DNA from: Psoroptes ovis
Taxonomy: Eukaryota > Arthropoda > Arachnida > Sarcoptiformes > Psoroptidae
Direction of reading: 5' to 3'
Length of the DNA: 64,000 nucleotides
Assembly (NCBI GenBank): GCA_002943765.1
Contig: PQWQ01000015.1
Location: forward strand, 62,001-126,000
Each line of letters opens with the position of its first letter. Positions within the stretch are counted from its first letter, which is position 1. The notes beneath the pieces are model-generated. The model did not search any database. It was not told where the DNA came from and worked only from the letters and a program-made list of their open reading frames with translations. This document shows positions 49,401-63,225 of the stretch, piece after piece. The translations under genes and the position numbers were made by a program.

Positions 49401-52400
49401 AATCTTCTGATTGTACATCACGAATGATCAAGCTACCATTTTCACCGATATGTATGTGTGAATTGCTAACAATTGTACGAAATTTATTGACGCTTTTCTG
49501 TTTTGTTTGTTGGGACAATTTTGAATTCGATTCGATTGAACGTTCCCACCAAATACGCGAATCACCGGTTGCAGAACAATCAATGGCTAAATTTTGACCG
49601 ACAATTGCTTCGGTATCTTTCGGTATTATTATCCATTTCGGTGGCACATTTACTTTCATATAAATAGAATATGTTGTGATTGATGCCATATTTGATGCAA
49701 TACAGCTATAATTTCCAGTATCATCATTCGTTACTGATTCAATAAATAATGTTGCAGTGTAATCATTGGTTCGATCAAATTTTAAATGTGGCTGTTGATT
49801 ATTATTATTATTTAAGGCACTTTTGATTTGTTGTTGTTTAATTATTACAGATAATGGTATACCATCTTTTAGAAATTGTATCAATAATGGTGGATCACCT
49901 TCGATAACTGTACAAGTAAGCATTACACGCATTCCTTCACGGAGATTTGGCGGCGCATGAAATGGTGATATCACAGGTGCGACTAATACTCTGATAAATG
50001 TATCGGCCATTGCTATGTTTGTATCACTTGTTACCATGCAACGATAACGTCCATCATCAGTGCCTCGTTCAATATTTTCTATAACTAATGTACCATTTGG
50101 ATATGATTTTTGTCGATGATTTTGTGGCAAACGATTCATTGACGATTGATCATCGTCACTTGCACTATCAGGAGATTTTTTATACCATTCAATCGATTGT
50201 AATGGATAACCTGAAGCTGGACAATGTATTTGCAAGGTATTACCAGCAATGACAGTGAAATTTTTCATCGTTCTGACAGATGCTGGACCATAAACATCAA
50301 TACGACTTGAATGATTGATTGAATGTATATCATTAGATGCTGTGCATGAATAACTTGATTAAAAGAAATCAATTGATTAGAATTTTAGACATTTTCGAAG
50401 AAAACTCACATTCCACCATCTTCAGTGCGTAATGATGATATGTTTACAAAACTATTCACAATATTATCACCACTAACATAATCACCGATTCTAATACGTC
50501 CATGTTCAATTAATGGCTGTCCATCTAGTGTCCAAATAATTTGAGGCAATGGTGTACCGACGGCAGAACATTTTATTGATAATGATTTTCCAGTATTTAA
50601 TGGTTCAGGTATATTGAACACAGATATGAATGTTGGTGGATCATCAATCAAAGATAATTCACCGCTCGCTTGTATTGATTCGAATTTATTATCAACAATA
50701 CATTGCTGTAGCATCACAAGGATTAATTTTAGTATGATATTCACAAAAAATATTATTCAAAAACTTACAAACATTCCTCTATCATAACGATTAACATTTT
50801 TGATTTGCAAAATTTGATCATTTTCAAGAAAACGTATTCGAGAATCTCTTTCTTTGGATGCAATATTTATCATTGAAAATAATGGACGCGTATCGTGATA
50901 CCATTTTATACTGCTTATCAATTCACTCGGATAATTATTCAATATTGCATTATTAATATTGTTCAGTTTTATTGAACAATTAAATTGTATGGTATCACCA
51001 TCAATTGCTTTAATGTATGATGGTATTAATTTTACATTCATTGGTGCTAAGATTTGAATAAATTAATGAGAAATTGAACATGAATTTTAATTGAATTTCT
51101 GTCAAATTAAAGTTTATGTTTTTGAATGACATTTTATCATGTCAAACTTCATATAGAACTAATGAAAATAATATTTTTTCATCACTTTTTTGATTTTTGT
51201 TTGATTAGTGTTGTTATGAATGAACTGAATTAATCTAAAATATAAATAAAATAAACAGAACAATAATTACCCTTGACAATTAATTCAATTTCAATACGTT
51301 CTTGTCCAAGTGAATTATTGGCTATACAAACATAGTAACCATTATCATATAATGATAGATTTTGTATGAATAATGAATTATCAATTTGAATGTATTTATT
51401 TAATAACGATTTTCGATCATCAATCATTCTTGTAATCATCATTTTCGTTGTAATTAATATTAATTGATTATCATTATATGAACGATAATACCATGTGAAT
51501 GTTGGCCATGGATTTGCTTGTACTAAACAAGATAATTCGATTTTATCACCAATATTTCCAATTATTTTCTGCTTATTATTATTATTATTCATATTAAAAT
51601 GATTAAAATTATTATTATTATCATTATAATAATAATTATTATTATTATTAGTGGCAGTTGTTAAAATTTTTGGCGATATACGTGTTTGAGCATCTAAATT
51701 ATGGATTAGAAATGTTTAGAAGCATAAAAAATTATCATTATTATTATCACTAATAATATAATTCAAAAAAAAAGAGAAAAACAAACAAATTATTATTATT
51801 ATTATTATTCAGGCAAAATGAAGACCGAAAAAAAAGAAAACCAACGAAAAGCACGCAAAAACACATATATTACATGAAATAATAATAATAATAATCATGA
51901 TAATAATAGAAATAATAATAATATGGTTACCAGTAATTATTAATCGTCCATAATTGGCACTTTGTTTTAATTCACCATTGAGCAAATGTTTTGTTTGGCA
52001 ACGAAATTTTAATGTATTTGTATTTGTAGTTGTTGTTGTTGTTGTTGTTAAATATCGATTATCATTGTTGTTATCATTATTATTATTATCTAAATCGAAA
52101 TTATTATTATCAATAATATTATTATGATTATAATTATGAACATGTAGATCACCATTCGACATAATACTATAACGGCCACCTACGATCACCATATTGCCGC
52201 AACCACCACCATCACCATCACCACCACCCAGACAGTTTTTATGAATTCAAAGATAAATAATAAAAAAAAATGAAAAAATTTCAATGGTAATGAAGGGAAA
52301 CAACAAGATAAAGAAATGAAATATGAAAACAGATAAAATATTTTTTGAGAAATGTAAAAATAAAAATTAATTTTTTGAATCTGGAATTGGCATGAATAAT

Positions 52401-52625
52401 CATCATAAATATCGATTTGAAATATAGAATACAATTGAAATAATCCGAAATAAAAAATCATAAAATTTATTTTGTATTTTTTCCAACAATAATACAAAAA
52501 TGTCAATAACACAATGTGAAAAATTTGAATGAGAATTGAATGACAATAATAATTGAATAGAAATATTGGAAATACAAAAGAAAAAAAAACCAGATAAATA
52601 GATTCCAGATAAAAATATATTTGTC

Positions 52626-52657
<32 letters not shown>

Positions 52658-54371
52658 TGAAAGAAGACGAAAATGAATGAAAATCATTCATTTGTCATTA
52701 ATTTTGTCGATTTGTGCAATGATTTCATATGCTATTCATGCCAAAAACCTTCCAATTTTAGGGAAAATTATGAAACATTAAAAAAAGTAAAACCACTGAC
52801 CTTTAATCAAATCAGATATTATCAATTGATCCGAGCCATCCTTCTCATTATTATTTGCATTATTTATATTATTGGCACCATTATTTTTGTTATGGTAACG
52901 AAACCAATTTATAACTACAACATTTTCACGAACAAATGTCGGTATATGACATCGTAATATCTATAATGATGAACAACAATGAATGAATGAATGAATGATT
53001 ATACATGATTATGATTGAGTTGCAAATTTTACAATGAAAAAAAATCGAATAATTTACAAACACTTACACCAACATTTCCTTTGATAACAAAATCATCATA
53101 GACTTGAATTTCATATGATTGTTTTATCGCTAAGAAATTTCAAAGTGAAAATAAAGGGAAAAAAAATTCAAAAATAAATGTCAAAAATTCTTAAAATTCT
53201 TAAAAATGTAATGAAATGAAATTATTACAACAAAACCATCATCATCATCATCATCATTCAACCATAATCTTGATAAACAAGTAATGGGCAAATGAATTAA
53301 TGAATGAATTAATTTATGACATCAATGAACGGAATTAAATGAGAAAAATATCATTTTTTTTAAAGAAAAATGTAAAAATATTTGTATTTCATTTCCAAGG
53401 AAAGAGTATGAGAAAATGAAAACGCTCATTTCATAGTTGTAATGGCCTGAAAATGTACTTTGATTTTGAGCAAAGAAAAAAAAATGGAGAAAAACATTTG
53501 TAAAAGTAAAAAAAAAGGATGTAATAATAATGATAATTTTTATTCTTTTTCTTAAATATTTTGTTCAAAGTAAAGCGAAAAAATTTTTTTCATTGAAATT
53601 ACATGGAAAAACTTTTATTTTCCTGTTTGAATTTTTCATTGACTTTCTTATTTGAGACTTTGAATATAACTTTTGTTTAGTTTTTCTTTTTCTTCAAAAA
53701 AAAAAAAAAATTGCTTGCAATCATTGTGTTGAACAGTGATAATAATAATTGGAAAAAGTTTTGGTTTAAAAAAATCTATTCATATTTTGTCTTTGTTTTG
53801 AAATTAAGGAGTGAAGAAAAAAAATGAAAATTAACTTACAAGCAATAATATCTATGTCTGGTGTTTGTATGGAACCGAATTGATTCGAAGCCATACAACG
53901 TATTCGAATTGAATGTACATCTTGACGATATTTATTCGAATTGAATGGTAAATAAATTAATTGTGATGATGACAATGTATCTTGCTGTATTTGTTGTAAA
54001 CCATCGATCGGTATCAATGGTATTGCTGTTGTTGTTGCGGATGATGATGAATTAAATTTTAAAAACGATGATGATGTCGATAGTAATGATGATGATGATG
54101 ATGAATAAATCCATTGAATTTTCGGTGGAGGTTTTCCACGTGCACTACACGTAATTATTGTACCGGTATCATTCATAAATTTTACTTTATTCGGTGGTAT
54201 CACTAAAAATTCAGGACCATTTTTTTCATCATTATTTTCATTATCATTAATTTGTATTGATTGAATCGAAATCAATTGATTGATTATTATTATTATGATT
54301 AATAAAGAAATTATATTCATTTGATAATGATAATAATTGTAACACATTGATCGATGATTGATTATGGCCAT
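46479..54371 (-). CDS. Dscam: Dscam-family cell-adhesion receptor, shortened ectodomain
   Basis: Thirteen exons: 54371-53840, 53129-53068, 52960-52801, 52179-51931, 51693-51271, 51046-50769, 50705-50410, 50353-49326, 49271-48540, 48472-47850, 47768-47693, 47619-47290, 47224-46479; 1844 aa with every phase closing. Dscam proteins act in neuronal self-avoidance and, in arthropods, immunity. After a signal peptide come nine Ig domains, then four FN3 domains, a membrane span (MTILIPAICSVIVLTVITLV) and a ~190-aa Asn/Gln-rich tail. By wording the FN3 domains are FN1, FN2 (NGQILGYYVGYK, IIVQAFNRIGPGP), FN5 (YTDLLCGNQYQFYVIAYN) and FN6 (KWQTNGCEIKYF, LPATWY). FN3, FN4 and Ig10 are absent. Ig2 is split between exons 3 and 4, as at the variable exon of fly Dscam1, but each exon is single copy. 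A donor-like ATG/GTTAGT near the end leaves room for an alternative tail. Confidence 0.92.
49272..49325 (-). other. 54-nt stop-free intron in Dscam
   Basis: Bases from GTATGT to ATAG lie inside one long open frame. Removing them joins the end of Ig8 (KLNVH) directly to VPAYF of Ig9, as in relatives. The length is a multiple of three and there is no stop, so retention would insert 18 residues without breaking the protein. Confidence 0.8.
52180..52800 (-). other. Dscam intron within Ig2
   Basis: About 620 nt, from donor GTCAGT (52800) to acceptor AG (52181-52180). In fly Dscam1 this position carries alternative exons. Here I see only ATT/ATA repeats and T-rich sequence, with no Ig-like exon. 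Confidence 0.7.
53130..53839 (-). other. Dscam intron between Ig1 and Ig2
   Basis: About 710 nt, from donor GTAAGT (53839) to acceptor TTAG. AT-rich with ATC/ATT runs; no additional exon was recognised. Confidence 0.7.
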
Positions 54372-56145
54372 TTTGTAAAAATTCAATTTTTTGTTGTTTG
54401 TTATAATTGATTATATTTGATTAATTTGTTATTACTGACACCTTTAATAATAAGAGAAAACTTGGAAGAAAATTTTCAAATCAAACAGCGAAACCACTTG
54501 AATAATCAAAAAAAGAGTAGAAATTATTATATTTGCATCATTCACAAAGATTAATTTCAAATGAAAAAAACCGATGAGAAACAATCAATCATAATACTAT
54601 TTTTTCATTTATCATTTTCATGCCCAAAACATCAATTCATTCATTCATTCATATTTCAATTCATTTTTTTTCAATGCATATTTCCTCTATTTTGAACGCA
54701 TCAATAAACATCGAATAAAAATGATTTTTATTTTCACAGGAAAAATAATAATCAAAGATTCAAAAGTTTTTCTGTTGAATTTGATCATAAAACTGGTTGA
54801 AAAACATTTCAAACATTCCGTTTCGGAATCGAATGATCGAATAAAACCAAGAATTTTCATTTTTTCAAAAGTAAAATACAAAATTCTGACTATTTTTTTT
54901 TTTGTTTTGTTTCTACGATTTACCGGCAAAAGAATAAAAATATTTCTGCTGTGTGGCTGTTGTTGTTGCTGTGCTTCTACACACACACACAAACACATAT
55001 GAAATGTGAAATGTGTGATTCCATGATTCAAAAATATATTTGCCATGCGAATTGAAGAACACACACACAAAAACATTTTAAACATCTCCATTGAATTCAT
55101 ATATAATTCGGTTGTGATATATTCCTTGATATCATGATGATTTCTTATGATTTCAGAGGAATAATATCATTAGAATTGTGACAATCATGTGGACATGACA
55201 CAAGTGAATCAGATTTGTTTAATTTTCTTTGATTTTGCGGAAAAATAATTCAAATTTGTCCGATGAAAATGATTACAAGCGAAACGAATGGAAAAACAAT
55301 AAATGAAAGGATGTTTTTTCTCCATTTTATCATTTTTGAAATTATTATTATTATTATTATCATTATCATCATCATTTGCCATTATCATTTTATGATTCAA
55401 AAATAAAAAAACATTGATGAAAAAATGGATAAATAAACAGCAGAATTTTATCATTTGTTCATGTATAATAAAATACAGTAAAATAATAATAAAAAATTAT
55501 TCAAAGAAATAAAAATGAAATTCAAAGATAATTTATTATTATTATTATTATTATTATCATTATCATCATACATAAATTAATGCATTTATGATACAATGAA
55601 AATAATAATTCTTGTATTATTGTTGTTATGATAATAATAATAATAACATAACTTTTTAAAAATATTTTTTTTTGTTGATATTTTTGATACTTTTTAATTA
55701 TCGAAAAATAAAAGCAAAGTAAAATGTGTATTATTCAAGTTTCAAAATGATTTCAGAGAAAAAAAAACAAAGCCTAAACTTGTCATATTCAAAAAGGGTT
55801 ATAAAGGTGTATACGCAAATAGAGAAGAGTCAGTAGAGTGAATAAGTCATGAGTGTCATTTTCGTTGTTGTAATTCTAATTCTATAAATTCAATAGTTTT
55901 ATCACACTAGGCGATTATTTTATTAAGCCTTGGATTATATTTGTATGTTTTTAGTGTGTGTTTCATTCATTTATTCATTCATTAAAATGATTTAATTCTT
56001 TAATTAATACTTTTAATAATTTTTGTAATTTTTAATCACAATTTTTTGTCATTATCAAATGAGATTCCAAGATGTTTTTCACACTGGAATGAATCTTTTA
56101 TTTTTTTTCAATTCTTTGAAGGTAAATTTCGATTTAGTATTGATC

Positions 56146-56219
56146 GGTTGTCCGATAAGTTCTTGCCGATTTATTCATAATTCCGCACAATATAATCGGC
56201 AAAAACTTTTCGGCCAACC
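56146..56219. mobile_element. Foldback mini-element, mariner-like ends (copy 1)
   Basis: About 74 bp. The left arm GGTTGTCCGATAAGTTCTTG pairs with the right arm ending CTTTTCGGCCAACC, leaving a short central spacer. The right end continues as CTAA. Arms are imperfect. Ends of the type TTAGGTTG are typical of mariner elements, and the layout is that of a MADE1-type MITE. Confidence 0.65.
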
Positions 56220-57630
56220 TAATAATATAAAACATGATAATCATAGTTATTAAATTATTATCATATCTTATAATTAATTAATCTATATTTTATGACTAAA
56301 AAATATCATACAAAAATTAATTAAAATCATTCAGGCAATATGTATGTGTGTGTGTGTGTGAATGTGATTGAATTTATTCATCCATTTTTTTGCTTATTCA
56401 TTCATTTATGGCTGCTTATCACATACGAATCAAAAAAATTCGTGAATCAAATCTAAAATTCAGTTATGTGATTTTTAAATTTCCTGAAAATTTTGAAATT
56501 TCAAAAAAATCTTTTTATTTTTTCCATTTTATATTCTTCGGATTTAACTGAAAAAAATGAAATGCACAGATGTTTAAACATTTTAAAAATTTTAAACGAA
56601 ATTTTCAACCAAATAGATAAATTGATATAGATAAATAGATAAATGAATGAATGGATATAGATAAAACATCTTTTTTTCAAATATTTTGGGTAATAATAGC
56701 AATAATAATAATAATGAAATGAAAATTAAATTCAAATTCAAATTTTAAATCATCATCATCATCATCATCATCATCAAATTCAATCGATTTATATTTGTGT
56801 GTATGTGTTTGTGTTTAATATAATAATAAACATACAAACACACAAACACATAGACATATACATAGATACATAGATTTATTTTCATTTTTTACAAAAAAAA
56901 ATCATCTCTCGGTAACAGATGATTTTTATACGATTTTTCAATTTAAAAAGAACCAAAGAAAATATTTGAAAAAATACGATTTTTTCAATTTAAAAATTTT
57001 GTTTTCGAAAATATCTTGGATATTATTTATATTTCAAATAATTTCTACGGTCCATTGATACACATATGAAAATATTGAGAAAATTCTCTCTCTCCGAAAC
57101 CAATTTATCGATTTAAAAGCCAAAGAAAAAAAAATTTGATCAGTAAAATGCCACGTTGGCCATAGAATCAACGATCTTAACCAACGATATGAAATGAAAC
57201 TTAAATGAATTACTTGGAATTTTTTTTTCTCTTTGACCAAAGAAAAATTTCTTGTTCTCTCTCTCTCTTTCTTCGAACAACTCTCTTCTGATAAATAATA
57301 ATAATAATAAATTTATTAATTATATTGGGATTTATTTATTTATTATTATTATTATTATTATCGATATTATTATTATTAATAATAACATATGAACGAATGA
57401 TCAATGAACAAAAAAAAATATTGAAAATATATCGATAACATGATTCTTTCAGCGAAAATAATAAATAATAATAAATAATCATAATAATATCACACATAGG
57501 AAAAATAAATATTGAATAAAAATATTGAATCAATTTCTTGTTTCAAAAAAAATTTGTTCATGAAGCGCTCAGAGAATATAAAAATTTTTAGCTGAAAAAT
57601 GCCGGCAGTTTTCGACACTGTATGTTTCAA

Positions 57631-57704
57631 AGACGTACTGCTACGTCGTCGGCAGATTTTATTCGATTGCAAAAAAACGTATTTATACGTCAACGACAGT
57701 TTTG
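57631..57704. repeat. Unnamed dispersed repeat, copy 1
   Basis: Begins AGACGTA, then ACGT, then CAGATTT, an A run, ATACGTC and CAG with TTTG at the end. The same ordered blocks recur at 63226-63306. An internal ACGTAT/ATACGT inverted repeat and repeated CAG-TTT motifs are visible. The family is unknown. Confidence 0.5.
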
Positions 57705-60700
57705 TAGGAAATTTTATTTATCCAATAATTGAGAAAGGAAAAAATGAAATATTGAATTAATAATAATAATAAAGATAACAATGATGATTATGAAGAGGAA
57801 AAATGAAATCAATCAACTAATATAAATGATTCATTCATTTATTTCATTGATTTGTTATTGTTGTTATTATTGTTATTATTCAATCAATTGTTAGTCAATC
57901 AATTCGGTTTTAGTTAGTTGAATTTAATAATAATAATAATAATAATCATGAATCGAAACTTGGAATTTTCGTTTTGTTCATATTCTTTTACGATTCAAAC
58001 ACGATGATACGAATGAGTGAATGAATGATCTTGTTATTATTACACACTTATTCATTGATCCTTTGGATATTTTCCTTTTTTTCTTCAAAGAAAAGAAAAT
58101 TATCTCACACACAAACACACACACATACAAACCAAGGCCATGTCGAAACCCGAAAAAAAATATTGATTCAAATAAGAAAAATAAGAAATTGAACAAAGTT
58201 CAACAACAAACCAACCAACAGAATTAAATAGTTTTGTATTAAAAAAAAAAAAAAATAAGAATAAAGAAACCACCGAAGATAAGTTGAACAAACAAACAAA
58301 CAAATGAAAAAAAACAAGTAAAAAGGATCAAATATATTTGTGTGAGTGTGTATTGAGGGTGGATTATTATTATCATTATTACTATTATTATCGTTTGGTT
58401 ATTATTATTCCCAATTGTGGAATCAAGTTTTGCGTTGGAAATTCTTGGGTTTTTCTTACTTCTCAGTTTTATTTTTATTTTTATTTTTAATCAATGATAT
58501 AATAAATATTATTAGAATAGATTTCAAATGTTTGACTATTTGTAAATGAGAATTAAGAGGAGAAGAATTGAACAAAAAATTGGAGAATCGTAGAATGGAA
58601 TTGTAGAATTGAAATAATAATTTTGTATTATTGTATTTTGGCATCAAAGTTTTATTTTCATTTTTTTCTTCAATGAAAGATATGAAAAATTCTCCGAAGA
58701 AAAATCCCACATTATCATCGATATTTCACTGATAATGCTTGAATTTCAGCAGAAAATTTCATAAATAAACATTTCTATGAATTTAAGAAAATGAAATGAA
58801 ATGAAAAATTCCATTGAAAATTTCAATTATCGATAATTTTAGATAGCGAAATATTTGTGGTATCATTATCATCTTGATCAGGAATAGTGTCGATAGATAT
58901 TATCAGAGATATTATCGCTTTTGGTAGAAAACTTTTGGTCATTTTTATAAGAAATAAAAAAATGATAAAATCAATGACTGATCCTTGATGACATCATTAT
59001 CAGATCACCATCATATTATCGAATTCATTCATTGTTCAATCAGCTTCAATTTCGATGGATGATAATCGACGTTCCAAAGCTTATTATCATCAAAAATCGA
59101 TGATTTATAGACATATTTTCAAAATTCATAAATATATTCAAAATATTGATAATGATTGAAATTATAGAAATTGTTGAAATACATAATAAATTATTTGTTA
59201 TGCTTTGTTTTGATCATTTGACCTTAGTATTTATGATTATTATTATTATTAAGATCATCATCATGATCATTACCATCATCATCATTATTATTATTATTAT
59301 AATCAGCTTTCTATCGAAGTCTAATATTTAATAATTTATAATTTATTCTCTACCGATTCTCTGCCGTAATGTACATACGAATTTTGAATACGAAAACATA
59401 CTTAACAAACAGTTGTTTTAGATCGTATAATGTGTGTGTATTTGTTTTCATTTTTTTTTCTTTATTTTTATTGTCTAAATAATTGAAAATAATATGTAAC
59501 ATCGTAAACATAAATAAACGAAAATATCGACAAACAATAATAATAATAATAATGATGATTCTTATACGATCATCATTATCATCATTATACCGAACATGAA
59601 GATGTATTGGTGTATTAATAATACACAGACACAAACAAAATTCTAAAAGACAAAATTTTTCAAAGCAAAAATGGTAAAACAAAACATATACAGAGAAACA
59701 CACAGACACACAAACTACACCAAGAAATATTTATTTATGTTCATCCACATCAATAACAATCATTTGATCATTTTTTTTCTCCTAGTTTCTTCGTTAATTC
59801 TGAAATACAAAATTACCAGAATTTATAATGAGATGTATTGCAATAATACGAACACCAAAACACAACAACAACAACAACAAACATCGGCAAACATATATGA
59901 AATACCAAATGAACATGAATGGTATGCAAACAAACAATATATATCATTGTTTGCTTCGTATCAATGAAAATAACAAGAGAAATACGAAAATATTAATAAA
60001 AAAATAATAAAGATGTTTGTTTCTTAGGTTTTGTATTGTTTGTTAGACTTTATTATTACAATTACTATTCCAATTTCAATTTCAATTATTATCATTATTT
60101 GATCTTATTGTGATTGATTATATTAATATCATCATCATTGTTATTGTAATAATTATTATTATCATGTTGGAATATCGAGTTCATAAAACAACTGAAATTC
60201 TTGTTTATTTATTCATTCATTTATTCATATTCATTCGGGTTCAAGATTGTACAAAAAAAATGCTTGTAATAGTAAATAATGAATGAAAACATTGAGATGT
60301 AAATGTAAAATCTAGAATGAAATCTAGAATAAAATTAATAAAAATAATGATAATCAATGATGATTCTATAATCATTTATTTATACGATTTTTCTACTGAT
60401 TTTAATTCAATTTCATTTCATTAATAATCAGAGTATATAATTGGACTATTGTTTTTATTTTGTTTTTCGTTTATTTTACATCTTTGAATTTTATTAGAAC
60501 CAAGAATAAATAAATAAACATCGAGTAAAACATAACCTTTTCCATATTCAATATGTTTTGGTTTGTGTGTGTGTATTTCAATTCATTATCAATGGTCAAT
60601 GGTGATCGTGTGTTACACAGCATTTCGTCTATTTTTGCTTTTTTCTGTTTTATTTTTATTTTTCTGGTAATTTAATGAAGAAATTCTTTGATTATCATTA

Positions 60701-60852
60701 TTTTGTTTTGTTTTATTTTGTTTTTCGGTTGTTTAGCAATGTTTTATGTTATGTTATTATTATTATGAAAATAATTTACTTTCAATTAACCGATCGGACA
60801 TTATTTTGATTTTATTTGATTTTGAATCATTTATTCAATATTCGATATGTAG

Positions 60853-60928
60853 GGTTGTCCAATAAGTTTATGGTGATTTTCAATAGAGATCGCTATAGAT
60901 TTTACCCGAATAAACTTATTGGACAACC
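60853..60928. mobile_element. Foldback mini-element, mariner-like ends (copy 2)
   Basis: About 76 bp. The arms GGTTGTCCAATAAGTTTAT and its complement near 60910-60928 match over 19 bp. The core GGTTGTCC-ATAAGTT is shared with copy 1. The centre differs from the other copies, so they may be separately derived members of one family. Confidence 0.7.
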
Positions 60929-61618
60929 ATTGGAAAATGTTTGCTTCACTGCAATACATTTACAACTATGGCAAAAACTGTGTTTGCGTTGTTTTCAATT
61001 TTCTTTAATCATAAATAAATTCATTTGAAAGAAGCGAAAAAATAAAGGAAAATCAAATGGTAATTTTGATTGAAAATAATAATAATTTGGTCAAAGAAAA
61101 TGAAAAAAATCAAACATGGAAAAACAAATAAATAAATTAAATGGGTTAAACCAGTGCACATTTCATTTCGGATTGGCGTATAAATGGACTTTAGTACAAC
61201 TGTGTAATATATTAGAATGGATGGATCGAAGAATTGAATGAAGCGAAATGAATGAACAAAAATTTAATTTAATATAATTATCATTTTGGAAAAATTCGGG
61301 AATCGAAAAGCGAAATAAATAATTTAATGAACATTCAATACCAATTGTGTTTGATGATGGTGGTCCATGAATGAATGTTTATTTATTTCCATTGAATTCT
61401 CATCTAAAATTTCTAAAAACATTAAGAATTGAATTATTTAGTTTTCTTTTGTATTATTATTTGTATTTTGAATATTTCTGTATAATGTATTGTTTTTCGA
61501 TTAGCTTTGACCATTTTGGAATTTTTTTTTTAATTGTTTATACCAAATTTCTCGCATATCGCAATCGATTTCAATTTCAATTTCAATTTTGGTTTCAATT
61601 TTAACGATAATTTCTTAT

Positions 61619-61622
<4 letters not shown>

Positions 61623-61650
<28 letters not shown>
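61623..61650. repeat. (CT)n microsatellite
   Basis: About 14 uninterrupted CT units. Confidence 0.95.
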
Positions 61651-61653
<3 letters not shown>

Positions 61654-62071
61654 TCGGCAATTAATTTCAATTAGATTTTCATTTTTAATCATCATCATTA
61701 TTGCGATTATTATTCGCCATTAGTAATAATATCAATAATAATGTCAATATTCATTTGTTTCCACAAACGAAACAAAACAAATTCAAAAAAGGGATAGAAA
61801 ATCAATAAATGATTAGTGATTTGGTTCGTTTATTTTATGGCAATCGAAGTTTCGCAAAAAAAAAAATTTCAAGAAAAAGTCAATGGATTGAAAACCAGAA
61901 AATAAGACTCTTGAATTTTATTTTATTTTTATTTTTTCAAAGAATCGAATCGGATTTCTATTGAATTTAATTCAAGAATTATTCAAGAATTTTTTTCTTT
62001 TTCAAAGCAAACCATAATCAATGAATCAATGTGTTCTAAAGATTTATACTTTTTTCACATTGTTAAGATTG

Positions 62072-62117
62072 GAGAATCTTGTATTTTTTTTTTTTTTTTT
62101 TTTTGAATAAGATTCTC
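62072..62117. repeat. T tract within a 9-bp inverted repeat
   Basis: GAGAATCTT (62072-62080) and AAGATTCTC (62109-62117) flank a run of more than 20 T. It could fold as a hairpin with a T-rich loop. Function unknown. Confidence 0.6.
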
Positions 62118-62215
62118 TTCAAAAATAAAATGAAAAAAAAGTAAAACAACAATCTAACAATTGTGACAAATAAACAAATGAATCAAATAAATAAAATTTC
62201 ATAATAATAAATATA

Positions 62216-62296
62216 TTAGGTTGTCCGGAAAGTTCTTGCCGGTTCTATCGTAGAAAATCAACGGAAAAATCGGCAAGAACTTTTCGGACAATCTAA
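62216..62296. mobile_element. Foldback mini-element, mariner-like ends (copy 3)
   Basis: About 81 bp and the best preserved copy. The left arm starts TTAGGTTGTCCGGAAAGTTC and pairs over ~29 bp with the right arm, which ends TTTTCGGACAATCTAA. TA lies at both borders, consistent with the TA target duplication of Tc1/mariner elements. There is no room for a transposase, so it is non-autonomous. Confidence 0.8.
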
Positions 62297-63225
62297 TAAT
62301 AAAAAAATGGAGAATAACGAAAACAACGAAAAATAGCGACAACAACAAAATAAAAGAATGAAATTGATGTTTGAAAATCAACGAAGCAAACACTATCGAA
62401 TCAAATGAATATAAAAATGATTATTATTATTATTATTATTGAAGAATATTTTATCCATACCAAAATAAAAAAAAATCTTATAACAAGAATGCAACCATAC
62501 AAAACATAACAAACATTCATTCATAACAACAACAAAGAAGAAGACTGATTGAAGTGAATCAATTGAATTTTTTTCCTTTTTTGTTCTTCGGTTTAACTGA
62601 CAAAACTTTTATTATTATTTAATATTTAGTAGTTATTGTGTGTGTAGTGTTCGAACGATCGATACACCAATTTGAGTGTAGGATGATTTTGACAAATATC
62701 AAAATAAGAATAGAGTTAAGGAATAGAGTGAAGAAAAATATTATTCAAATATTTGTGAATCAAAGCGGATACAGTCTTGTTTGTACGGATATATATATTT
62801 CTTCAAAAATTTTCATATATATAAATGTGTCAAAATCAAAGCCGTTGCGAAATATTGAATTCATTTGAAATGAAAGAAATAAATTCAATGATTCGTTATT
62901 TATTTATTTATTTGAATTAAAATTCCATTCATTTTTTTTAAAAAAAAGATTAATCATAAACAAACGAATGAACCAAAGAAAAAGAAAAACTAAATCAGAT
63001 TTATAATTTCTCATTCAAAAATAATAATAATAATAATCTCAAATATTATTGACTATATCAATATTTGAATATTGTATAAATGTTGTATTGATAAGCATTG
63101 ATTCAATGATATCAATGTGAAAAAATTTCATCCTTTTATCACTGATCAATATTTAATGAAGCCTTCTATTTGATTGAATTGAATTTGTCAGAGCTCCGAA
63201 TCATATTTGAACATTATGCAATCGG

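Noticed and set aside
52673..52957. Plus-strand frame opposite Dscam exon 3
   Set aside because: It is the antisense of the exon coding the first half of Ig2, which joins its neighbours in phase.
55201..60000. Several open frames of 60-120 codons in the Dscam flank
   Set aside because: They are made largely of ATT, GT or CAA repeats, overlap on both strands and show no splice-compatible partners.
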